From Dokdonella_A sp040002595 (GTDB lineage Bacteria > Pseudomonadota > Gammaproteobacteria > Xanthomonadales > Rhodanobacteraceae), in the NCBI GenBank assembly GCA_040002595.1, contig JBDUED010000165.1, positions 1 to 5,175 on the forward strand: a DNA stretch of 5,175 nucleotides. Reading direction: 5' to 3'. Below the pieces are notes generated by a model, which was given only the letters and a program-made list of their open reading frames with translations, had not been told where the DNA came from and made no database searches. Positions 1 to 5,175 of this stretch are shown one piece after another; the stretch's first letter is position 1; each line of letters starts with the position of its first letter. A program made the position numbers and the translations under genes.

Positions 1-293
1 AGGAATTGAAGGACATCATCGCGATTCTCGGCATGGACGAGCTGAGCGAAGAAGATAAACAGTCGGTCACGCGTGCGCGCAAGATCGAACGCTTCTTCTC
101 GCAGCCGTTCACTGTCGCGCAGGTATTTACCGGCGCGCCCGGCAAGTACGTGTCGCTGAAAGAAACCATCCGTGGCTTCAAGATGATCTGTGACGGCGAG
201 TGCGATCACCTGCCGGAACAGGCCTTCTACATGGTCGGCGGCATTGACGAGGCGTTCGAGAAGGCCAAGGCGATGGAGAAGAAGGCCGCCTGA
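1..293 (+). CDS. atpD: F1Fo ATP synthase subunit beta, C-terminal part (5' truncated)
   Basis: This is the C-terminal 96 residues of the catalytic beta subunit of the F1 sector, which makes ATP at the cytoplasmic face of the inner membrane. The first complete codon is at 3, and the nucleotide-binding domain lies off the left edge. The DELSEED loop, the lever that touches the gamma subunit during rotation, is encoded at 36-56. It is followed by conserved beta-subunit blocks: RARKIERFFSQPF, VFTGAPGKYVSL, TIRGF and DHLPEQAFYMVG. The alignment with the end of E. coli AtpD (about residues 364-460) is nearly gapless, and the tail is slightly longer and lysine/alanine-rich. It ends in TGA at 291-293. 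It lies upstream of atpC in the usual order, but with an unusually long 136-base spacer containing an inverted repeat. Identification is essentially certain. Confidence 0.98.
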   Translation, partial: ELKDIIAILGMDELSEEDKQSVTRARKIERFFSQPFTVAQVFTGAPGKYVSLKETIRGFKMICDGECDHLPEQAFYMVGGIDEAFEKAKAMEKKAA

Positions 294-312
294 GCGACCG
301 CTCTGCGGCCGC

Positions 313-405
313 GGGGAATCGAGAACAGGAAATCGGGAATCGTCAAAAGCGAACGCTTGCGCCGCCCTGCTCCAATCATTCCCGATTCCCCATGCACGAT
401 TCCCG
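313..405. repeat. Nested inverted repeat of GGGAATCG units between atpD and atpC
   Basis: Two forward units, GGGGAATCG (313-321) and CGGGAATCG (334-342), face two reverse units, CGATTCCCC (383-391) and CGATTCCCG (397-405). Each forward unit has an exact reverse complement among the reverse units. The best inner stem pairs 328-340 with 378-390 (12 of 13 positions), leaving a 37-base loop that holds a small hairpin, AAGCG-AA-CGCTT (347-358). The outer units (313-321 with 397-405) can pair at 8 of 9 positions. I recall GGGAATCG-type intergenic repeats from Xanthomonadaceae genomes, so I infer a REP-like dispersed element, but I could not test its copy number. It has no T-rich tail, so it is not an obvious intrinsic terminator. 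In the beta-epsilon transcript it may act as a stability or processing element. Confidence 0.7.
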
Positions 406-429
406 TTGATCGAACGAAGTGAGAGCAAC

Positions 430-852
430 ATGAGCACAATCCGTTGCGACATCGTCAGCGCCGAGGAGGAAATCTTCCACGGCAATGCGCAAATGGTTAT
501 CGCCACCGGCGAAATGGGCGAGCTTGGCATCGCGCCGCGGCATGCCCCGCTGATCACACGCCTGAAGCCCGGTCAGGTGCGCGTGCAACTGGAGAACGGC
601 GAGGAGCAGTTCTTCTACGTGTCTGGCGGAATTCTCGAAGTGCAGCCGAGCGTTGTCACCATCCTTGCCGACACCGCGATCCGCGCCAAGGATCTGGATG
701 AGGCGGCCGCGCGCAACGCCAAGGAGGAAGCCGAGCGCGTGCTGGCCAACCGAACGGATGCGCTCGAAGTCGCGCAAGCCCAGGCGCAGCTCGCGCAAGC
801 GCTCGCGCAGTTGCAGGCACTCGATCGCCTGCGCCGTGCACACAAGCACTGA
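430..852 (+). CDS. atpC: F1Fo ATP synthase subunit epsilon
   Basis: A complete 140-residue epsilon subunit, part of the F1 central stalk, which couples gamma rotation to the c-ring and can inhibit ATP hydrolysis. The N-terminal beta-sandwich (about residues 1-85) carries the conserved blocks CDIVSAEEEIFHG, GELGIAPRHAPLITRLKPG and VSGGILEVQP...VTILADTAIRAKDLDE. The C-terminal helical hairpin (about 88-140) is rich in alanine and glutamine (AQAQAQLAQALAQLQAL), with a basic HKH tail. Its length matches E. coli AtpC (139). ATG 430 is chosen because family similarity begins within a few residues of it. Only a weak purine-rich stretch (AAGTGAGAG, about 418-425) serves as ribosome binding site. The frame is open further upstream, but that part is repeat and not family-like. 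It is last in the atp operon and followed by a hairpin terminator. Confidence 0.98.
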   Translation: MSTIRCDIVSAEEEIFHGNAQMVIATGEMGELGIAPRHAPLITRLKPGQVRVQLENGEEQFFYVSGGILEVQPSVVTILADTAIRAKDLDEAAARNAKEEAERVLANRTDALEVAQAQAQLAQALAQLQALDRLRRAHKH

Positions 853-939
853 TCGGGTATTTCCCGCGGTCACAGCACGGAGTCTGATGGGCGGGGACGC
901 AGTTCCGATACTCTTGTGCCGACTCCCTTGAACCGCACA

Positions 940-967
940 ACGAACGCCGGCGAGAGCCGGCGTTCGT
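940..967. terminator. Perfect 12-bp hairpin, probable bidirectional terminator of atpC and the gtrA-like gene
   Basis: The arms ACGAACGCCGGC (940-951) and GCCGGCGTTCGT (956-967) pair perfectly around a GAGA loop (952-955). It lies 87 bases after the atpC stop and 11 bases after the stop of the convergent minus-strand gene, where a shared terminator is expected. The tails are poor in U on both strands (GTTTGC on plus, TGTGCGG on minus), so it is not a textbook intrinsic terminator and may stop the polymerase less completely or act as a 3' stability hairpin. The stretch 853-939 before it shows nothing else I can name. Confidence 0.75.
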
Positions 968-978
968 GTTTGCATGGC

Positions 979-1359
979 TCAGCGATAAATCCAGTGGCGC
1001 GACAATACGAAACTGCCGATCGACAACACGCCGTCGATCAGCGGTTTGGCGAGCCAGGCCCAGCCTAGTCCGAATGCCCGATCGATCGCGGATACCGCAC
1101 CGGTGCTGATCACTGTCGACACGATCCATAGCACTGAATAACGCCAGAACTGGCGCCAGCCCGGTCCGCGACCATCGCGCGCAAAGGTGATGCTGCCATT
1201 CAACCAGAAGCCAAGCGTGGCGCCGCTGATGCGACCGGCAATATTGGCCAGCGCGACGGGAACGCCCATGTGGCTCAGTCCCACCATCACGCCCCAATCG
1301 ATCAACCATTGCGCCACTCCGATCATGGCGAAGCGGCGACTTTGTTTGAGCAGGGTCAT
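979..1359 (-). CDS. GtrA-family membrane protein (putative polyprenyl-phosphate sugar translocase)
   Basis: A 126-residue, very hydrophobic protein with the GtrA-family pattern of four membrane segments: about residues 10-30, 33-54, 71-92 and 98-119. Family landmarks are the first helix with G14 and D21, the end of the second helix (GFWLNGSITF, 50-59) and its counterpart at the end of the fourth (SFVLSRHWIYR, 116-126). The basic hydrophilic loop (61-70) matches the family. GtrA proteins are thought to move undecaprenyl-phosphate-linked sugars across the inner membrane for O-antigen, teichoic acid or arabinogalactan modification; the substrate here is unknown. ATG 1359 is chosen because it has AGGGA (1367-1371) seven bases upstream and gives the normal family length; the open frame further upstream is not family-like. 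The gene stands alone on the minus strand, convergent with atpC and divergent from glmU. No glycosyltransferase partner is visible in the window. Confidence 0.88.
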   Translation of the reverse strand: MTLLKQSRRFAMIGVAQWLIDWGVMVGLSHMGVPVALANIAGRISGATLGFWLNGSITFARDGRGPGWRQFWRYSVLWIVSTVISTGAVSAIDRAFGLGWAWLAKPLIDGVLSIGSFVLSRHWIYR

Positions 1360-1378
1360 GGCTGCATCCCTGCGGCCA

Positions 1379-1403
1379 GCGGCGTGCGTTCTGCGCACGC
1401 CGC
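1379..1403 (-). other. 10-bp hairpin in the leader of the gtrA-like gene
   Basis: GCGGCGTGCG (1379-1388) and CGCACGCCGC (1394-1403) are perfect reverse complements around a five-base loop. On the minus-strand transcript the hairpin ends seven bases before the AGGGA ribosome binding site. It has no U tract. It may affect access to the ribosome binding site or mRNA stability; the effect is inferred, the pairing is seen. Confidence 0.45.
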
Positions 1404-1511
1404 GAGCCCGGCAAGGACGATGGCACTCTCGGCAATGGAGCGAAGAAGGGTGGACATGCATGCAGATCCGGACGCAGCCGGCAATCGTAGCAGGCGTGTG
1501 CGCAGCGCATG

Positions 1512-1540
1512 ATTTTGCAAACTGGGCAAGCTGTTGGCAA
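1512..1540 (-). promoter_or_regulatory. Candidate sigma70 promoter for the gtrA-like gene
   Basis: Read on the minus strand, TTGCCA (plus 1540-1535; 5 of 6 to TTGACA) is followed after exactly 17 bases by CAAAAT (plus 1517-1512; 4 of 6 to TATAAT). Transcription would start near 1505, giving a leader of about 145 bases that includes the 1379-1403 hairpin. The -10 box is weak and this is a by-eye match. Confidence 0.35.
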
Positions 1541-1626
1541 CCCGCCCCTGCCCAGCAATTCCGGTGCGGGTGTACCAGCGTCGTCGTCGGGCGGAAATAC
1601 GGTGCGCGATAAAGGGCCGACCCCTC

Positions 1627-1632
1627 TAGAAT
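1627..1632 (+). promoter_or_regulatory. Candidate -10 box for glmU
   Basis: TAGAAT matches TATAAT at 5 of 6 positions and lies so that transcription would start near 1639, about 23 bases before the GTG start at 1662. No recognisable -35 box occurs at 16-18 bases upstream, which is common for GC-rich proteobacterial promoters but leaves this tentative. Confidence 0.4.
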
Positions 1633-1661
1633 GGGCGTCCGACGCCACCCTGGGAATCGAT

Positions 1662-3029
1662 GTGACGGGCACCCCCTTGCATGTGATCGTTCTCGCCGCC
1701 GGCGAGGGCAAGCGGATGAAGTCCGCCAAACCAAAGGTCCTGATGCCGCTCGCAGGACGCCCGCTGCTGGCGCATGTGCTCGACACCGCGCGGGCGCTGC
1801 ATCCGGCGCGCATTCACGTCGTCCACGGCCATCTGGGCGATCAGGTGCGCGCGGTGCTGACCGATCTGGGTGATCTGACCTGGGTGCAGCAAGCCGAACA
1901 ACGCGGCACCGGACATGCGGTCAAGCTCGCCATGCCAGGCGTGCCTGATGGCGCCCGCGTACTGGTGCTCTATGGTGACGTGCCTTTGATCCACGACGAT
2001 ACGCTGCGCCGCCTGCTCGAGCTGAAATCGCCACTCACCGCACTGGTGACCCACCTCGACAATCCGTACGGCTACGGGCGCGTGGTGCGTGATGGCATCG
2101 GTCGCGTGCGCGCTATCGTCGAGGAAAAAGACTGCACGCCCGAACAGCGCGCGATCACCTTGGTCAACAGTGGCATCCTCGCTGCCGATGCGCAGCGACT
2201 GCGCGCTTGGCTCAGTAACCTGACCAATGCCAATTCGCAGGGTGAGTACTACCTCACTGACGTGTTCTCGCTGGCCAGCGAAGACGGCGAACCGGCCGAG
2301 GCGAGTTCGTGCCTCAATCCGCAAGAAGTCTTCGGCGCGAACGATGCGTGGCAACTAGCCGCGCTCGAACGTCTGTACCAGCGTCTTCGCGCGACGACCT
2401 TGGCTGCCGCCGGGGTGCGTTTTGCCGATCCGGTGCGGTTTGACGTACGCGGCGACGTGCGCGTCGGCCGCGACGTCGAGATCGATATCGACGTGATCCT
2501 CGAGGGTCTGGTTGAACTGGGCGACGACGTGCGCATCGGCCCGTACTGCCGCGTGCGCAACTCGACCCTCGCCGCCGGCACACGGGTTCATTCGCATTGC
2601 AACCTCGACGGCGTGGTGACGCAGGGTCCGTGCAGCATCGGCCCCTTCGCACGCCTGCGCCCAGGTACCGTGCTTGGCAGCGGCGTGCAGATCGGCAATT
2701 TCGTCGAGACCAAGAAAGCGCATCTGGGCGACAACGCCAAGGCCAATCATCTGAGCTATCTCGGCGATGCGGAAATCGGCGCGGAGGTAAACATCGGCGC
2801 CGGCACCATCACCTGCAATTACGATGGAGCGAGCAAACACGTCACGACGATCGAGGACGGCGCCTTCATCGGCTCGAACAGCGCGCTGATTGCGCCGCTG
2901 CGCATCGGCAAGAACGCGACGATTGGCGCCGGTTCGACCATCGGCAAGGAAGTCCCGCCAGGCGAACTTACACTCGCGCGTGCGCGCCAGACGACGATAC
3001 CGGGCTGGACACGGCCGAAGAAAAAATAG
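1662..3029 (+). CDS. glmU: Bifunctional GlcN-1-P acetyltransferase / GlcNAc-1-P uridyltransferase
   Basis: A 455-residue cytoplasmic enzyme making UDP-GlcNAc for peptidoglycan, LPS and other glycans: the C-terminal domain acetylates glucosamine-1-phosphate with acetyl-CoA and the N-terminal domain adds UMP from UTP. The N-terminal Rossmann-type domain has LAAGEGKRM (11-19) with R18 and K25, GTGHAV (82-87), YGDVPL with metal ligand D106, and N227. The left-handed beta-helix of hexapeptide repeats (about 250-437) has R333, K351, catalytic H363 and Y366, at the same numbers as in E. coli. Length is normal (E. coli 456). Start choice: the nearby ATG at 1681 is out of frame and no in-frame ATG fits. 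GTG 1662 gives MTGTPLHVIVLAAGEG, which fits the family N-terminus, and has GGGAA (1652-1656) five bases upstream. TTG 1677 is the alternative. It ends in TAG at 3027-3029. Linkage to atpC is conserved in other gammaproteobacteria, but no glmS follows here. Confidence 0.98.
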   Translation: MTGTPLHVIVLAAGEGKRMKSAKPKVLMPLAGRPLLAHVLDTARALHPARIHVVHGHLGDQVRAVLTDLGDLTWVQQAEQRGTGHAVKLAMPGVPDGARVLVLYGDVPLIHDDTLRRLLELKSPLTALVTHLDNPYGYGRVVRDGIGRVRAIVEEKDCTPEQRAITLVNSGILAADAQRLRAWLSNLTNANSQGEYYLTDVFSLASEDGEPAEASSCLNPQEVFGANDAWQLAALERLYQRLRATTLAAAGVRFADPVRFDVRGDVRVGRDVEIDIDVILEGLVELGDDVRIGPYCRVRNSTLAAGTRVHSHCNLDGVVTQGPCSIGPFARLRPGTVLGSGVQIGNFVETKKAHLGDNAKANHLSYLGDAEIGAEVNIGAGTITCNYDGASKHVTTIEDGAFIGSNSALIAPLRIGKNATIGAGSTIGKEVPPGELTLARARQTTIPGWTRPKKK

Positions 3030-3042
3030 CGGGGGGAGCCGA

Positions 3043-3063
3043 CGCGGCAGTCCGCCTGCTGCG
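3043..3063 (+). terminator. Weak hairpin after glmU, possible terminator or attenuator
   Basis: CGCGGCAG (3043-3050) can pair with CTGCTGCG (3056-3063) over 8 bp with one G-U pair around the loop TCCGC. It begins 14 bases after the glmU stop and is followed by CATGTCTTGCT, only modestly U-rich. It may partly separate glmU from the dehydrogenase gene. The call is tentative. Confidence 0.3.
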
Positions 3064-3073
3064 CATGTCTTGC

Positions 3074-3079
3074 TAGACT
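3074..3079 (+). promoter_or_regulatory. Candidate -10 box for the dehydrogenase gene
   Basis: TAGACT within TTGCTAGACTTG matches TATAAT at 4 of 6 positions and would start transcription near 3086, about 19 bases before the ATG at 3105. No good -35 box is visible. It resembles the TAGAAT box before glmU in form and distance, which slightly raises its credibility. Confidence 0.3.
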
Positions 3080-3104
3080 TGCGGCCTCCTTAGCGGATCT
3101 GCCA

Positions 3105-4397
<1,293 letters not shown>

Positions 4398-4399
4398 TT

Positions 4400-4472
4400 G
4401 CGGGAGCACCGCAAGGCGCAATGCGCTTGGTCGGCTCGCCACGCAAGGCATCGCGCCTTCCGGCGTTCCCGC
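4400..4472. repeat. Long imperfect hairpin, REP-like, filling the gap between dehydrogenase and epimerase genes
   Basis: Positions 4400-4419 pair with 4453-4472 at 18 of 20 positions, counting one G-U pair; the mismatches are 4408/4464 and 4412/4460. Pairing continues inward (4421-4424 with 4448-4451, then 4426-4429 with 4444-4447), so almost the whole 73 bases fold into one rod. The outer end reads GCGGGAGC...GTTCCCGC, recalling the GTGGGAGCGAC...GTCGCTCCCAC intergenic palindromes I remember from xanthomonads and pseudomonads. I infer a decayed member of such a REP family. It starts two bases after the dehydrogenase stop and ends six bases before the epimerase ribosome binding site, with no U tract. 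Likely effects are 3' stabilisation of the upstream message or partial polarity. Confidence 0.65.
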
Positions 4473-4478
4473 CAAGCC

Positions 4479-4490
4479 AAGGAGAAAGGA
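4479..4490 (+). promoter_or_regulatory. Strong ribosome binding site of the epimerase gene
   Basis: AAGGAG (4479-4484) lies six bases before ATG 4491, with a second purine block, AAAGGA, directly behind it. This fixes the epimerase start and is the strongest ribosome binding site in the window. It lies just outside the 4400-4472 hairpin, so that fold would not mask it. Confidence 0.85.
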
Positions 4491-5175
4491 ATGCGTGTCC
4501 TCGTCACCGGCGCTGCCGGCTTCATCGGTTCTTCGTTGAGCGAACGACTTCTCGCGCGTGGCGATGAGGTACTCGGTTACGACAATCTCAACGATTACTA
4601 CGATCCGTCGCTGAAAGAAGCGCGTCTGGCGCGACTGACGCCGCAGCCGAATTTCAGTTTCGTGCGCGCATCGCTTGAAGATCGCGCTGCACTGGAGAAT
4701 GCTTTCACGCAGTTCAAGCCACAGCGCGTGGTTAATCTCGCCGCGCAAGCGGGCGTGCGCTATTCAATCGAAAATCCCTACGCCTACATCGAGAGCAACC
4801 TGGTCGGCTTCATCAACGTGCTGGAAGCGTGTCGCCACGGCAAGGTCGAGCATCTGGTGTACGCCTCGTCCAGTTCGGTTTATGGCGCGAACAAAAAGCT
4901 GCCGTTTTCGGTGCGCGACTCGGTCGATCATCCGGTCAGCCTGTATGCGGCGACCAAGAAAGCCAACGAACTCATGGCGCACACCTACAGCCACCTGTAT
5001 GCGTTGCCGACGACCGGCCTGCGCTTCTTCACCGTGTACGGTCCCTGGGGCCGGCCCGACATGGCCTTGTTCTTGTTCACCCGGAAAATTCTCGCGGGCG
5101 AGCCGATCGAGGTGTTCAATCACGGCAAGCACACGCGCGATTTCACCTTCATCGACGATATTGTCGAAGGCGTGA
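4491..5175 (+). CDS. UDP-glucuronate 4-epimerase-like extended SDR (3' truncated by window)
   Basis: The first 228 residues of an NAD-dependent extended short-chain dehydrogenase/epimerase; the frame is open to the last base. Related enzymes have about 335 residues, so roughly 105 are missing. The NAD-binding motif is G7-A-A-G10-F-I-G13 at the extreme N-terminus. SSSSVYG (126-132) holds the active-site serine region, and the catalytic pair is Y152 and K156 (YAATK). Blocks typical of UDP-glucuronate 4-epimerases (CapI/LspL type) are DNLNDYYDPSLK, AAQAGVRYSIENP, GLRFFTVYGPWGRPDMALFLF and HTRDFTFIDDIVEG. The predicted reaction is UDP-GlcA to UDP-GalA. Its position behind a TviB-type dehydrogenase makes UDP-GlcNAcA to UDP-GalNAcA a second possibility, although the sequence does not look like TviC. 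The start is fixed by the strong AAGGAG. Family is confident, substrate is not. Confidence 0.9.
   Translation, partial: MRVLVTGAAGFIGSSLSERLLARGDEVLGYDNLNDYYDPSLKEARLARLTPQPNFSFVRASLEDRAALENAFTQFKPQRVVNLAAQAGVRYSIENPYAYIESNLVGFINVLEACRHGKVEHLVYASSSSVYGANKKLPFSVRDSVDHPVSLYAATKKANELMAHTYSHLYALPTTGLRFFTVYGPWGRPDMALFLFTRKILAGEPIEVFNHGKHTRDFTFIDDIVEGV

Larger units (their letters stand above)
1360..1661. other. Divergent intergenic region between the gtrA-like gene and glmU
   Basis: About 300 bases without a convincing gene. It holds the ribosome binding site of the gtrA-like gene (AGGGA, 1367-1371, minus), a 10-bp hairpin in that gene's leader (1379-1403), a candidate minus-strand promoter (1512-1540) and a candidate plus-strand -10 box for glmU (1627-1632). 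Open frames cross it on both strands, but their translations are low-complexity and rich in Arg, Pro and Ser with no family resemblance, as expected of chance frames in GC-rich DNA. Confidence 0.7.

Noticed and set aside
305..312. GCGGCCGC palindrome just after atpD
   Set aside because: An 8-base GC palindrome is expected by chance in such DNA; a similar one occurs inside atpC. No further structure supports a function.
1509..1661. ATG 1509 as the glmU start, adding 51 residues
   Set aside because: The extra residues are low-complexity, cross the candidate promoter, and are absent from the GlmU family, whose N-terminus begins a few residues before LAAGEG.
1360..1734. N-terminal extension of the gtrA-like protein up to 1734 on the minus strand
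   Set aside because: The extension overlaps the glmU start and is not family-like, whereas ATG 1359 has a good ribosome binding site and gives the normal family length.
656..1813. Long minus-strand open frame of 385 codons spanning atpC, the gtrA-like gene and the glmU start
   Set aside because: It is antisense to atpC and glmU and in another frame from the gtrA-like gene. Its translation is rich in Arg, Pro and Ser with no recognisable domain, typical of chance frames in GC-rich DNA.
1626..2354. Minus-strand open frame of 242 codons opposite glmU
   Set aside because: It is antisense to the glmU catalytic domain, and its composition mirrors the codons of glmU.
4675..5175. Plus-strand frame of 166 codons open to the right edge
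   Set aside because: It lies in another frame of the epimerase gene, whose true frame from ATG 4491 is open throughout and carries all expected motifs.

Overview
The window looks like chromosomal DNA of a GC-rich gammaproteobacterium, most likely of the order Xanthomonadales (Lysobacterales; Xanthomonadaceae or Rhodanobacteraceae). The grounds are the close match, from memory, of GlmU and the TviB-type dehydrogenase to Xanthomonas-like proteins, the atp-glmU linkage, and two intergenic inverted repeats of styles I associate with that order. This is recognition from memory, not a search result.

Layout: (1) 1-852 is the 3' end of the F1Fo ATP synthase operon: the C-terminal part of atpD (beta subunit), a 136-base spacer holding a nested GGGAATCG-type inverted repeat, and complete atpC (epsilon subunit). 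(2) 853-1359 has a strong, probably bidirectional hairpin terminator and, on the minus strand and convergent with atpC, a 126-residue GtrA-family four-helix membrane protein. (3) 1360-1661 is a divergent control region with candidate promoters for both neighbours and a 10-bp hairpin in the GtrA leader. (4) 1662-3029 is complete glmU, best started at a GTG, with every catalytic residue I checked in place. (5) 3105-4397 is a TviB/WbpO-type UDP-N-acetylhexosamine 6-dehydrogenase. (6) 4398-4490 is almost wholly occupied by a long imperfect hairpin, followed by a strong ribosome binding site. (7) 4491-5175 is the first 228 residues of a UDP-glucuronate 4-epimerase-like extended SDR, cut by the window edge.

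Functionally the window joins energy metabolism to envelope sugar metabolism. GlmU makes UDP-GlcNAc. The dehydrogenase would oxidise UDP-GlcNAc (or its C4 epimer) to the uronic acid. The epimerase would invert C4 of a UDP-uronic acid. Together these could supply UDP-GlcNAcA/UDP-GalNAcA or UDP-GalA for a capsule, exopolysaccharide or O-antigen whose remaining genes lie beyond the right edge. The GtrA-like protein may move an undecaprenyl-phosphate-linked sugar across the inner membrane. I see no mobile element, CRISPR array, RNA gene or clearly new system. The most unusual items are the two intergenic hairpin repeats, the antisense gtrA-like gene between atpC and glmU, and the pairing of a TviB-type dehydrogenase with an epimerase that is not TviC-like.
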